The position numbers and the translations under genes were made by a program. A DNA stretch of 64,000 nucleotides. It comes from Streptomyces sp. MH60 (GTDB lineage: Bacteria > Actinomycetota > Actinomycetes > Streptomycetales > Streptomycetaceae). The notes beneath the pieces were generated by a model. The model ran no database searches. It saw only the letters and a program-made list of their open reading frames with translations, and had not been told where the DNA came from. Position 1 is the first letter of the stretch. Each line of letters starts with the position of its first letter. Of the stretch, positions 24,007 to 31,999 are shown one piece after another. The stretch is taken from contig NZ_MULI01000008.1 in NCBI RefSeq assembly GCF_002939385.1, positions 62,001 to 126,000 on the forward strand. The letters are read 5' to 3'.

Positions 24007-24884
24007 TGCGACCGACCCTGCTCATCGACGGCAACAACATCCTGATCCGCGCCGTCGAGGCCACCCGCCGCGCCGCCATGCACAGCGACGACGGCACCGA
24101 CACCAGCGCCCTGGTCGTCTTCATCAAAACGATCAGCCGCTACATCCGCGAGGAGAAGCCCTACCGCGTCATGGTCCTGTGGGACAGCGGTCCCGGCTGG
24201 CGCAACCAGATCTACCCCGCCTACAAGGCCAACCGCCCCCAGGTCGCCGACGAGTACCGCAGCACCACCCGCACCCTCGTGAAGGACTTCCTGGTCCGCT
24301 CCCGGATACCCCAGGGCCACCTCGACGGCTTCGAAGCCGACGACCTCATCGCCGCCCACTGGCGCCACGCCCACGAGCCGGTCGTCATCCTCTCCAGCGA
24401 CAAGGACATGCTCCAGCTCGTCGGCAAGACCCCGACCGGCCACCCCTGCACCCAGATCCGCATCTCCTCCTCCAACACCCCCACCGACCGCTGGGACGAG
24501 GAGAAGGTCACCAAGCACTACGGCTGCACCCCCGCCCAGCTCCCCGTCGTCATGTCCCTCACCGGCGACACCTCCGACGGCATCCCGGGCGTACGCGGCA
24601 TCGGCCCGAAGTTCGCCCTCAAGCACCTCACGGCCGCCGACTGGAAACTCGACGCGATCGAGCACCCCGCCATCGCCGAGGCCCGCGACAAGGGCGAGGT
24701 CAACACCTACCGCCAGCTCGTCGACCTCCGCGACGTCCCGTACGAGATGATCCCCACCGGCGTCGGCCCCTTCATGCCCGTCACGCCCGGCCCGGACGCC
24801 GCCTGGCACGGCCTGTGGAAGCTGCTCAGCGACCTGCAGCTCCGTGACATCGAGCGCCGCCTGCTGGCCGGAGAACTCTGGTAG
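24006..24884 (+). CDS. 5'-3' exonuclease (PolA N-terminal/FEN family)
   Basis: A 292-residue nuclease beginning at ATG 24006 (a GTG at 24003 is too close to the AAGG site). The family motifs are all present: LLIDGNNILIRA at the N-terminus with the first metal-binding Asp, VLWDSGPGWRNQIYPAYKANR, then LDGFEADDLIAAHW (two Asp), VVILSSDKDMLQLV, and the helix-hairpin-helix SLTGDTSDGIPGVRGIGPKFALKHL. The length matches stand-alone flap endonucleases and T4 RNase H-type proteins. It would remove RNA primers and flaps during replication. It lies between the helicases and the loader and DnaB genes. Confidence 0.92.
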   Translation: MRPTLLIDGNNILIRAVEATRRAAMHSDDGTDTSALVVFIKTISRYIREEKPYRVMVLWDSGPGWRNQIYPAYKANRPQVADEYRSTTRTLVKDFLVRSRIPQGHLDGFEADDLIAAHWRHAHEPVVILSSDKDMLQLVGKTPTGHPCTQIRISSSNTPTDRWDEEKVTKHYGCTPAQLPVVMSLTGDTSDGIPGVRGIGPKFALKHLTAADWKLDAIEHPAIAEARDKGEVNTYRQLVDLRDVPYEMIPTGVGPFMPVTPGPDAAWHGLWKLLSDLQLRDIERRLLAGELW

Positions 24885-24929
24885 AGCGATTCCTTGCTCT
24901 GACCTGGCACCGACGGTTAGCGTCAAAAC

Positions 24930-24997
24930 GCCTCCCGCCAGAGGCCCTCCCTCCACGGCAGACCGCCATCCGCCGTACCCAGCCACCGCCAGGTTGG
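24930..24997 (+). promoter_or_regulatory. Three tandem CCGCCA-loop hairpins
   Basis: GCCTC/GAGGC (930-934 with 941-945) around CCGCCA; ACGGC/GCCGT (955-959 with 972-976) around a 12-nt loop containing ACCGCCA; CCAGCC/GGTTGG (979-984 with 992-997, one G-U) around ACCGCCA. The last stem overlaps GGAG, the ribosome binding site of the gene at 25006. Three unrelated stems presenting the same loop argue against chance. Confidence 0.65.
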
Positions 24998-25005
24998 AGA
25001 CCCCT

Positions 25006-25449
25006 GTGCTCGACTTCTCCGCTGCCGCCTACGGCAAGGCAGCTGTGCAGACCGTGTCTGTTCCCACGGCCGCTCCCGCCCGCGTTCATCCGATGCCCGG
25101 GGCGCCCTACGAGGTCGCCCAGACGCCTCCGGCCCACGTGCGCATCACCATGGCAGCCACCGACCTTCTCGACGCCCCCGCCGACTGGTCCTGGGAGCAG
25201 CTGCGCGACTACGTCATGCGCGCCGTCGCCGAACGCCACGGCCCCCAGCCCCGCCACGAGAGCGCCAAGGTCAACTCGATCTTCAAGTCCTTCGCCAGCC
25301 GTTGGGCCCGCCAGGCCGGGCCCATTGCCCGCTTCGCCTTCGAGCAGCAGGACGGCTTCTGGCGCTCGGCCCCGGTCGACATCCGCCGCTTCACGAAGGG
25401 CAACGACGACTACTTCGCCCGGCCCATCGCGGAGCGCCTCGGTGCCTGA
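25006..25449 (+). CDS. hypothetical protein, 147 aa
   Basis: A 147-residue protein from GTG 25006 with GGAG six bases upstream. The N-terminal 50 residues are Ala/Val/Pro-rich and likely flexible. The rest is helical and basic: TDLLDAPADWSWEQLRDYVMRAV, then SAKVNSIFKSFASRWARQAG and GFWRSAPVDIRRFTKGNDDYFARPI. The helical C-terminal part resembles a small DNA-binding adaptor, but no family is recognised. It is preceded by three loop-conserved hairpins and overlaps the next gene by eight bases. Confidence 0.7.
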   Translation: MLDFSAAAYGKAAVQTVSVPTAAPARVHPMPGAPYEVAQTPPAHVRITMAATDLLDAPADWSWEQLRDYVMRAVAERHGPQPRHESAKVNSIFKSFASRWARQAGPIARFAFEQQDGFWRSAPVDIRRFTKGNDDYFARPIAERLGA

Positions 25450-25771
25450 GACCATCTTCGCGGCCGACGCCATCACGCCGCCCCAGAGTGAGCCCACCTG
25501 CTGTCCGGACGCCTACCTCTGCCTCACGGCCGAGGTCCCGGAGATCGAGTGCCCCCGCCACGGCGGCTTCGACGTCTGCTGTGCCCGGCCGGAGACCCAC
25601 GTGCCGCAGGATCGCCAAGCCTGGCACCGGCAGATGTACCGCTGGGAGCAGAGCCTGCTCGACGAGCACATCCGAACAGTGCTGCCGCCTGGAACCAGGT
25701 TGCCAGTCGTCGTGGACGTTCCGGTGAGGCTTCTCGTCCCGTCCGAGTACATCACCATCGAGTTCTCCTGA
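25442..25771 (+). CDS. cysteine-containing hypothetical protein, 109 aa
   Basis: A 109-residue acidic protein from GTG 25442. The first half has five cysteines in the pattern PTCCPDAYLC, then ECPRHGG, then DVCCARPE, which may bind a metal. The second half contains RQMYRWEQSLLDEHIRTVLPPGTRLPVVVDVPVR. No family recognised. Overlap with the preceding gene suggests co-translation. Confidence 0.65.
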   Translation: MPETIFAADAITPPQSEPTCCPDAYLCLTAEVPEIECPRHGGFDVCCARPETHVPQDRQAWHRQMYRWEQSLLDEHIRTVLPPGTRLPVVVDVPVRLLVPSEYITIEFS

Positions 25772-25801
25772 ATCTCTCGCCCGGCCGCCACCGGGCCCTC
25801 A

Positions 25802-25820
25802 TCAAGGACCGCCACCTTGA
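25802..25820 (+). promoter_or_regulatory. ACCGCCA-loop hairpin enclosing SD and start codon
   Basis: TCAAGG (802-807) pairs with CCTTGA (815-820) around ACCGCCA. The 5' arm holds the AAGGA ribosome site and the 3' arm holds the TTG start of the helicase-loader gene, so folding would mask both. A GCCCGG/CCGGGC stem lies just upstream. Confidence 0.6.
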
Positions 25821-26677
25821 AGCGACCCCCGCCCCCTCCGTCCTGCCACCCGCTGGCCGACGCCGACTTCCGGCGCCTCAAGGCCACCAGGCCCCGCCTG
25901 TGGACCGACCCCAAGAAGTCGTGCCTGACCTGCCTGAAGCGGGAAGGGCTGCAGGACTCGCAGACCTACCTCTGGTACGCCGACAACGCCACCGGCCGCC
26001 GCACCGATGAGATCGTCACCTACGAGTGCAACTGCCAGCAGCAGTGGCTCATGCACCTCTGGTTCCTCAACGCGGGCATCCCGCTGAACTACCAGCGCCT
26101 CGGCTGGGACGACGTCAAGTCCGTCCCCCAGCCCGTCGTCGACCAGGTCATGGGCTACGCCCTCCAGGCCGTCCGGAACATCGCCCTCGGGCGCAACCTC
26201 GTCCTGTGGTCCAAGAGCCCCGGCACCGGCAAGACGCTCCTGCTCGCCCTGCTCTCGAAGTTCCTCATGGCTAACGGCTTCCAGGTCCACTTCTCCCAGT
26301 TCAACGAGGTGATCGACCTCTTCACCTCCAGCTGGCGCGACAAGGACGAGCGCGAGCAGTGGACCCGCCGCGTACGCAACGTGGACGTCCTCGCCATCGA
26401 CGACTGGGGCAAGGAGAACAAGGGCCGCATCGAGATGGTTGAGTCCATGGTCGACCAGATCGTCCGCTCCCGCGTTGCCGACGCCGCCCCCACGATCTTC
26501 ACCACCAACCTCACCCCCGACGAGATCCAGCAGGGGTACGGCGTCTACGCGATGAGCCTGCTCACCGAGGCCGCCGACTTCATCGAGGTCACCGGCGCCG
26601 ACTTCCGGCCCGCACGACGCGAACTCTCACGCCAGGAAGCCGACCTCGGCCTGGCCCGACCCATCACGGCGGTATGA
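25817..26677 (+). CDS. DnaC/IstB-like helicase loader ATPase
   Basis: A 286-residue AAA+ protein starting at TTG 25817. Residues about 37-75 carry Cys pairs (CLTC and CNC) suggesting a zinc site. Walker A is SPGTGKTLLLALLSK near 134-148, Walker B VLAIDDWGKE near 190-199, followed by PTIFTTNL (sensor I). This is the layout of DnaC/DnaI/IstB loaders, which place the replicative helicase onto DNA. The DnaB-like gene lies two genes downstream, supporting the role. The TTG start and the hairpin over it point to low or regulated translation. Confidence 0.85.
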   Translation: MKRPPPPPSCHPLADADFRRLKATRPRLWTDPKKSCLTCLKREGLQDSQTYLWYADNATGRRTDEIVTYECNCQQQWLMHLWFLNAGIPLNYQRLGWDDVKSVPQPVVDQVMGYALQAVRNIALGRNLVLWSKSPGTGKTLLLALLSKFLMANGFQVHFSQFNEVIDLFTSSWRDKDEREQWTRRVRNVDVLAIDDWGKENKGRIEMVESMVDQIVRSRVADAAPTIFTTNLTPDEIQQGYGVYAMSLLTEAADFIEVTGADFRPARRELSRQEADLGLARPITAV

Positions 26678-27321
26678 CCATGAGCGACCTGTACGACTTC
26701 ATCCCCGCAAGTGTCCCGCCGAGCGAGCTGCCGCCGTCAGATGACCCTCTGCCCGTCGCCTGGCAGGCCACCGCCGACAACACCGTCGACCGACAGTACG
26801 CCAGCGCCGCCGACAAGACGGCCTCCGAAGAGGCTGACAAGCTCCAGACGACCAAGGGAGCCCTACACGCGCTCCATACGCATCTGAGTGCATCTCAGCG
26901 CGTACTCAGCGAACTGGACCCGATCGTCCGCGATCTGATCCTTGACCTCCGTGCCCCCGCCAACGAGCTGGCTGTGGCCAGGGACGGTCTTGCGCACCTG
27001 CAGCGCCGTAACGCGTCGCTCATCAAGCAGTGCCAGATGTGGAAGCGGCGCACCGAGGAGGCCAAGACGAAGGCCGAGCAGTTTGAGGCCAAGCTGGCTG
27101 AGCTGAAGACCACGAAGCCCGAGGACACGGTGGCCGCCGGGACGGCTTCGCACATCCCCGTCGTGTTCACGCGCCGCTCTCCGGGCGACACCATCCGCTA
27201 CTTCTCTTCAGAGATCATGAAGCACGCGACGGACAACCTGGAGCTGGCTGGTCTTGCAATCGCCCTCCGCATGACCGCCGCCGAGATCGACAACATCCCC
27301 CAGGGCGACCATGCACGCTGA
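26674..27321 (+). CDS. coiled-coil hypothetical protein, 215 aa
   Basis: A 215-residue protein whose ATG overlaps the loader stop by four bases (ATGA). The N-terminal 30 residues are Pro/Ser/Asp-rich. The middle (about 45-150) is a long charged helix with coiled-coil character (GLAHLQRRNASLIKQCQMWK, then RTEEAKTKAEQFEAKLAELK). The C-terminal 55 residues form a small domain (VVFTRRSPGDTIRYFSSEIMKHATD, then LAIALRMTAAEIDNI). It sits between the loader and the helicase, and overlaps the helicase gene by 11 bp, so it may be part of the helicase-loading complex. No family recognised. Confidence 0.75.
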   Translation: MTMSDLYDFIPASVPPSELPPSDDPLPVAWQATADNTVDRQYASAADKTASEEADKLQTTKGALHALHTHLSASQRVLSELDPIVRDLILDLRAPANELAVARDGLAHLQRRNASLIKQCQMWKRRTEEAKTKAEQFEAKLAELKTTKPEDTVAAGTASHIPVVFTRRSPGDTIRYFSSEIMKHATDNLELAGLAIALRMTAAEIDNIPQGDHAR

Positions 27322-28603
27322 GACCGTCCTCTACGCCTCCCTCACCGAGGTCGACGCGCTGGAGGAGCTGGCCGACACCGGCCTCGACCCGGCCTGCATA
27401 CCCACCACCGGCATGCGCGACGTCGTCACCTGGGCCGTCGACTACTTCTACCGCTCCGGCCGGACCAAGGCGCCCTCGCGCGAGCTGCTCCAGGAGCAGT
27501 GGGGCCACCGGCTGGAGCAGTGCAACATCGAACTGCCCGACGAGGACCTGGAGATCGACGACGTCTGGTCGGCGATCGCCTACCTCCGCTCCCAGCACGT
27601 CCTCGCCGAGTCCCAGCGCCTCCAACGTGAGATCGCCGTCGCCATGGCCCAGGCCGAGCCCGGCGAACGCGTCGAGGCCGTCCACGAGGCCGCCGCCGCC
27701 TTCCACCAGCTGTCCATGTCCGTCCGCGACCGCTCCCAGGAAGTCGAGGGCATCCAGGGCCTCAAGGACTCCCTGGCCCGCTACGAGCAGCGCGCCGCCG
27801 CCCCGCAGACCGTCCGGGGCATGTCCGTCGGCATGAAGGAGGTCGACGAGCACACCCAGGGCATCCACGACGGCGAGATCGCCGTCTGGGCCGCCCCGCC
27901 CAAGGGCGCCAAGAGCTGGTCCGCCACCCACGTCAGCCACACCGAGTGGAAGCGCGGCCGGGTCACCGTCCTCTACACGCTGGAGAACAGCGTGAAGATG
28001 TCCTACGACCGGCTCGCCTGCCAGATCTGCTGCGTCGACTACCGCGAGTACCAGAAGGGCACCTGCAGCCCCGAGGAGATCGAACGCGTCCGCACCTGGC
28101 TCGCCCAGAACGAGGCCGAGCTGAAGGACGGCCTGCACATCCTCTCCCCGGAGGTGCGCACCCCGGCCGCCCTGATCCGCCAGGCCCAGTCCTACGGCGC
28201 CGACAGCGTGATCATCGACCAGCTCTCCCACATCCACCACCCGGCACCCAACGGCCGCCGACCCAAGCACGAGACGATCGCCGAGATCATGAACGAACTG
28301 TCCGAACTCATCACCACCGGCCGCCGCAACCCGCCGCTCTTCCTGAACGTCCAGATCAACCGCGAGGGCGAGGCCGCCGCGCAGAAGGCCGGAAAGCTCG
28401 AACTCCGGCACCTCGCCGACTCCTCGGCAATCGAACGCTGGGCCAGCTGGGTCTTCGGCCTGATCCGCTCCGAGACCGAGGTCGCCGCCGGAATGGCCAC
28501 CCTCCAGATGCTCGCCAGCCGACGCATGGACCTTAAGAACTGGCGAGCCGCCTGGGAGCCCTGGTACGGCACCCAGCAGGTCCTCAGCGAGGTGACCCTG
28601 TGA
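27311..28603 (+). CDS. DnaB-like replicative helicase with unusual P-loop
   Basis: A 430-residue RecA-fold protein. The N-terminal 110 residues match the helical domain of DnaB proteins (AETVLYASLTEVDALEELAD). The ATPase domain begins with GMSVGMKEVDEHTQGIHDGEIAVWAAPPKGAKSWSA near residues 170-205, then LENSVKMSYDRLACQ and Walker B SVIIDQLSHIHHP near 300. The P-loop reads PPKGAKS where GKS/T is usual, so the first Lys context is altered; other phage DnaB proteins vary here. The C-terminus has LFLNVQINREGE and the arginine-finger region. It is preceded by its loader and followed by a primase two genes on. Confidence 0.8.
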   Translation: MHAETVLYASLTEVDALEELADTGLDPACIPTTGMRDVVTWAVDYFYRSGRTKAPSRELLQEQWGHRLEQCNIELPDEDLEIDDVWSAIAYLRSQHVLAESQRLQREIAVAMAQAEPGERVEAVHEAAAAFHQLSMSVRDRSQEVEGIQGLKDSLARYEQRAAAPQTVRGMSVGMKEVDEHTQGIHDGEIAVWAAPPKGAKSWSATHVSHTEWKRGRVTVLYTLENSVKMSYDRLACQICCVDYREYQKGTCSPEEIERVRTWLAQNEAELKDGLHILSPEVRTPAALIRQAQSYGADSVIIDQLSHIHHPAPNGRRPKHETIAEIMNELSELITTGRRNPPLFLNVQINREGEAAAQKAGKLELRHLADSSAIERWASWVFGLIRSETEVAAGMATLQMLASRRMDLKNWRAAWEPWYGTQQVLSEVTL

Positions 28604-28872
28604 CCACCCACGTCTCGTCCGCCCACACGATCGAGCTTCCGCAGCGGCTCATCGACGGGGACCCCAAGGACTTCCTTCGGGTCATGGTCCGGATACACGC
28701 CCTGCAGACCCTGGCCCGCGTCTACCCGTGCACCAGCAGGTCGGACTCACAGATCACCGTTGAGACGCGAGAAGAGTCGGACGCCTTCCAGCGCACAGAC
28801 ATCATCGGTACGGCATCGGCCCCCTGCGGCGCCCCCGAGACCTGCCCCGCGACCCGTAAGGCCCGCCCATGA
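28600..28872 (+). CDS. small hypothetical protein, 90 aa
   Basis: A 90-residue protein whose GTG overlaps the helicase stop by four bases (GTGA) and whose own stop overlaps the WhiB-like start. It starts TTHVSSAHTIELPQRLIDGD and contains DFLRVMVRIHALQTLARVYPC; two Cys occur near the C-terminus (APCGAPETCP). No family recognised. Confidence 0.68.
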   Translation: MTTHVSSAHTIELPQRLIDGDPKDFLRVMVRIHALQTLARVYPCTSRSDSQITVETREESDAFQRTDIIGTASAPCGAPETCPATRKARP

Positions 28873-29438
28873 CCGCCTACGCCTTCCCCTGCGCAGCCAA
28901 GCCCCATCTGTTCGGCTCAGGCAAGGGCCGCAGCGTCAAGGCCGTCCGCGAAGCCCTGCGGATCTGCGCCAACTGCCCCGTCCAGCCCGCCTGCCGCCGC
29001 GCTGGCCGCGAGGGACACGAATTCGGCATCTGGGGTGGAGAGACCGAGCCCGAGCGTTTCGCCTACCTCGGCATCACCGAGGAAGACATCCTCCCGCCGG
29101 AGTGCGGCACCGAGAAGGCGTCCCGCCGCCACCGGGAGCTGGGTGAGGAGTGCGAGGAGTGCACCCTGGCCGACGAGAAGCGCCAGGAGGCCGAAGACGA
29201 AGCCGCTGCTGAGCGGCGCCGGAAGCGGCAAGAATACGAGGAGATCCCCGGCAGCCGGATCAACCCCCACCATGCCCCTCTCCGGACGATCTGCGGCACA
29301 TTTCGCGGCTACCGAGCCCACGAGAAGCGCACTGAACTACGGCTCGACCCCCACCCCGACTGCACCTGCAGAGAAGCCTGCCGCGCCTACCGCGCGGAAC
29401 AGCGCGCTACTGACAAGGAAGCGAAGGCAGGCGCATGA
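28869..29438 (+). CDS. WhiB-like (Wbl) Fe-S transcription regulator with extended C-terminus
   Basis: A 189-residue protein with the Wbl signature: a first Cys at residue 8 (FPCAAKP), then ICANCPVQPAC (C-x2-C-x5-C, near 33-42), then FGIWGGETEPER containing the G-[IV]-W-G-G turn. Wbl proteins carry a 4Fe-4S cluster and bind the principal sigma factor region 4 to redirect transcription. They are restricted to actinobacteria and their phages, which supports the host call. The C-terminal 90 residues are charged and hold extra Cys (ECEECTLADEKR, then CTCREACRAY). Phage Wbl proteins are known to interfere with host WhiB; that role is inferred. Confidence 0.88.
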   Translation: MTAYAFPCAAKPHLFGSGKGRSVKAVREALRICANCPVQPACRRAGREGHEFGIWGGETEPERFAYLGITEEDILPPECGTEKASRRHRELGEECEECTLADEKRQEAEDEAAAERRRKRQEYEEIPGSRINPHHAPLRTICGTFRGYRAHEKRTELRLDPHPDCTCREACRAYRAEQRATDKEAKAGA

Positions 29439-29734
29439 CCGAGACCGCGCGGGGGCCCTGGCTCAGACGCTTCAGCGGCAGGCCGAAGCCTCGCTGTCCG
29501 AAGTGCCTGGCCAAGACGGTCCAGACCGAGCACCACGACACCGCCGTCGTCGGCATGTGCAAGGAACGCCGGGACGCGATCGTCGCCATGACCGAGACCC
29601 CGTGGGACGTCCCTGACGAGACGACCGAGCACCTGTGCCGAGGCTGCTTCTCCTGCGGATACACCTGGAGCGAGCGGGTGGCAGGCCCGGAGGACATGGC
29701 CCGCGTGATGGAGTCCGGCGACGATGACGACTGA
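29435..29734 (+). CDS. zinc-ribbon hypothetical protein, 99 aa
   Basis: A 99-residue protein overlapping the Wbl gene by four bases. It has two Cys pairs, CPKC and CRGCFSCGYTW, separated by about 48 residues, a likely zinc ribbon like that of DNA-binding or primase accessory proteins. The rest is charged with an acidic C-terminus (GDDDD). Its stop overlaps the primase start region by 11 bp. Function not known. Confidence 0.7.
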   Translation: MTETARGPWLRRFSGRPKPRCPKCLAKTVQTEHHDTAVVGMCKERRDAIVAMTETPWDVPDETTEHLCRGCFSCGYTWSERVAGPEDMARVMESGDDDD

Positions 29735-30815
29735 CCTCGACGAACTCGCCGCGCTGCCCGACGACCACAAGACCCAGCTCGCCAAGGAGGTCCTCGACGA
29801 GCTGGGTATCACGGTCAAGCGACAGATCCGCGACGAGCTGATCATCCCCTGCCCCGTCGGCGCCTTCCACAACGACCAGGAACGCAACCCCACGGCCGCC
29901 CTGTCGACCTCGAAGCTGCTGTTCAACTGCCTGGGATGCCAGGCCAGCGGCACCATTCTCTGGCTCATCGCCACGGTGCGCGGCGACACCACCGTCGAGC
30001 AGGCCCGCGACTGGCTCCACGGCGAAGCCGGACTCACCCGGGCCATGGAACTCCCGGCCCTCCTCCAGCTCTTCGACGCCCTCTACGCGAAGAAGGACAC
30101 CCGCCCGCCCATGCCGGTCTACAGCGACCGCATGCTGGAGCGCTGGGCGGAGATTCCGGACTACATCCTCGACGACCGCCAGATCCCCATCACCACGGCC
30201 GTGCACATGGGCATCGGCACCGACCCCGACGGATTCGTCGACCGGGTGCGCACCGGCCCGCGCGCCGTCATCCCGCACTGGTGGAAGGGCCAGCTCGTCG
30301 GCTGGCAGTCCCGCCGCCTGCCCAGCGCCGACCCTAGCGCGCCGAAGTACCTGTCCACCCCGGCCTTCCCCCGGGACGAGACGATCTTCGACTACCGCCC
30401 CTACCGGCGCGAGGTCGTCGTCGTTGAGTCGCCGATGAGCCAGCTCCGTCACCAGCACCACCTGGACATCGAGGCTACCTTCGGCTTCGTCGTCACCGAC
30501 CTGCAGATCCAGCACCTCGTCAAGGGCCGCCGCAAGCTCATCTGGTTCATGGACAACGACCAGGCCGGATGGCAGGCCGTCGAGGGCCGCACCCACAACG
30601 GCCGGTTCTTCCCCGGCGCCCCACAGCGGGCCTCCGCCTACTGCGACAACTGGGTCGTCGAGAACCCCTTCGACGCCGACCCCGCCGACATGCCGGACGA
30701 GATGGTCGACATCCTCATCAAGGACCGCGCGGTGCCCTGGCAGGTCTGGCAGCGCCCCAAGGTGCTCTATTGCGTCCGCTGTTTCAGGCCCGCCCACAAG
30801 GGGGCATGTCCATGA
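29724..30815 (+). CDS. DnaG-type primase (CHC2 zinc finger plus TOPRIM)
   Basis: A 363-residue primase. An N-terminal zinc-binding part contains IPCPVGAFHND and NCLGCQASG (near 42-75), matching the CHC2 family. The middle holds AVIPHWWKGQLVGWQSRRLP (near 190-210), typical of DnaG RNA polymerase domains. The TOPRIM motif is EVVVVESPMSQLR (near 230-242) followed by IWFMDNDQAGWQAV (near 273-286). It is shorter than host DnaG (about 600 aa), like many phage primases, and ends with another Cys pair (YCVRCFRP). It follows the DnaB-like gene as expected for a primosome. Confidence 0.88.
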   Translation: MTTDLDELAALPDDHKTQLAKEVLDELGITVKRQIRDELIIPCPVGAFHNDQERNPTAALSTSKLLFNCLGCQASGTILWLIATVRGDTTVEQARDWLHGEAGLTRAMELPALLQLFDALYAKKDTRPPMPVYSDRMLERWAEIPDYILDDRQIPITTAVHMGIGTDPDGFVDRVRTGPRAVIPHWWKGQLVGWQSRRLPSADPSAPKYLSTPAFPRDETIFDYRPYRREVVVVESPMSQLRHQHHLDIEATFGFVVTDLQIQHLVKGRRKLIWFMDNDQAGWQAVEGRTHNGRFFPGAPQRASAYCDNWVVENPFDADPADMPDEMVDILIKDRAVPWQVWQRPKVLYCVRCFRPAHKGACP

Positions 30816-31213
30816 GCCACGAGACCGTCCCGATTGCCTGGACCTCCAACGTCAGCAACATTCTGCGCTGGCTCTACAGCCACAAGGCCAACTGGGAGCC
30901 GATGGCCCTCACCGACCCTCCCTACCGCTGGGGGATCGTCCAGCGCGGCCAGGAGCGCTTCGCCATGCAGCCCGAGGACACCCTGTGCTGGGACGGCAAT
31001 CGTGTCTGGCTGCACTCCTCTCACCGTCAAGAGGTAGAGACCTGCGAAGCCAAGGAGGCACGTATGCTCAAGAAGTTCGGCACCGGAACGATCACTGAAG
31101 CCACGGGCGGCACCGAGGAAGGGCTGACATCCCGCATCGGGAGCGCGCTCACCCCCGAGGAGTGGGCGTCCGTGCTCATCGAGGCCGAGGAGACGGACAG
31201 CGAGGAGGAGTAG
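30812..31213 (+). CDS. hypothetical protein, 133 aa
   Basis: A 133-residue acidic protein. The ATG at 30812 overlaps the primase stop (ATGA) and is seven bases from AAGGGGG; an ATG at 30806 is too close. It contains RWLYSHKANWEPMALTDPPYRWG and a C-terminal acidic helix (LTPEEWASVLIEAEETDSEEE). No family recognised. It is co-translated with the primase. Confidence 0.7.
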   Translation: MSHETVPIAWTSNVSNILRWLYSHKANWEPMALTDPPYRWGIVQRGQERFAMQPEDTLCWDGNRVWLHSSHRQEVETCEAKEARMLKKFGTGTITEATGGTEEGLTSRIGSALTPEEWASVLIEAEETDSEEE

Positions 31214-31216
31214 AGG

Positions 31217-31963
31217 ATGCCGGGACTGCAGCTCGTCGGCCGTCCCGAACGCGCGATCCTCTCCATCAGTACCGCCCTCGTACCGGCCCCGCCCCGACCG
31301 GCGCCCGTCGTCCACGACGTCAACGGCTACTACGCCCGGCTCGGCGTGCCACCGACCGCGACCAAGCGGGAGATCCGCGAGGCGTACCAGGCCCGGGACG
31401 GCCAGAGCAGCGCCGAGCTGACCCGGATCTTCAAGACGCTCATCAACGCCGACCGGCGGGCCGCATACGACGCCAAGCAACCCGGCACGACCCACTTCGA
31501 CGCCTCCACCGTCGAGACGATCATGCGCTCCGCCGCCCTGCAGGCCGCCCGCCAGAACGCCGAATACGGCACCGAGACCACGGCCAGAGACATTCTTTCA
31601 ACTCTCACGGACGCCACCGGAAAACCGCTCCTCGAATTTCTTGCCTCCGACCCGGCGGACGGCTTTCATGATGACGAGACGAGGGACCGCCAACCCTCAT
31701 CCAGCCCCCCGGACACCTGGGCTTACTCCTACCTTCTCCTGGGCTCTACCTGCGACGACGTCGCCAGGCTCGCCCAGTGGCAGGAAGGACTCGCCCAGGC
31801 CCTGCGCGGACGGGAAATCAGCGGATTCACCGTTGGATTCCACGCCGCCGGGGACGCGCCGTTCCTTGTGGCGAAAGACCTCGGAACCCCCGTTTTCTTT
31901 CTCCACGAAGACCAGCCGGTGACCGAGGAGCTGATCGCGGCAGCCGCCACTGCCGCTGGCTGA
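31217..31963 (+). CDS. J-domain-like protein lacking HPD
   Basis: A 248-residue protein from ATG 31217. Residues about 36-90 resemble a J-domain: GYYARLGVPPTATKREIREA, YQARDGQSSAELTRIFKTLI, then RRAAYDAKQ. The invariant HPD loop that activates DnaK is replaced by RDG, so classical Hsp70 stimulation is unlikely. The rest is mixed helix and strand, with TWAYSYLLLGSTCDDVARLA and VGFHAAGDAPFLVAKDLGTPVFFL. It could be a scaffold or an adaptor that binds host chaperones without activating them. It lies between the primase module and the ssDNA-binding candidate. Confidence 0.7.
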   Translation: MPGLQLVGRPERAILSISTALVPAPPRPAPVVHDVNGYYARLGVPPTATKREIREAYQARDGQSSAELTRIFKTLINADRRAAYDAKQPGTTHFDASTVETIMRSAALQAARQNAEYGTETTARDILSTLTDATGKPLLEFLASDPADGFHDDETRDRQPSSSPPDTWAYSYLLLGSTCDDVARLAQWQEGLAQALRGREISGFTVGFHAAGDAPFLVAKDLGTPVFFLHEDQPVTEELIAAAATAAG

Positions 31964-31999
31964 CACCCATCAGCATCATCAAGATCATCAGGAGCCATC

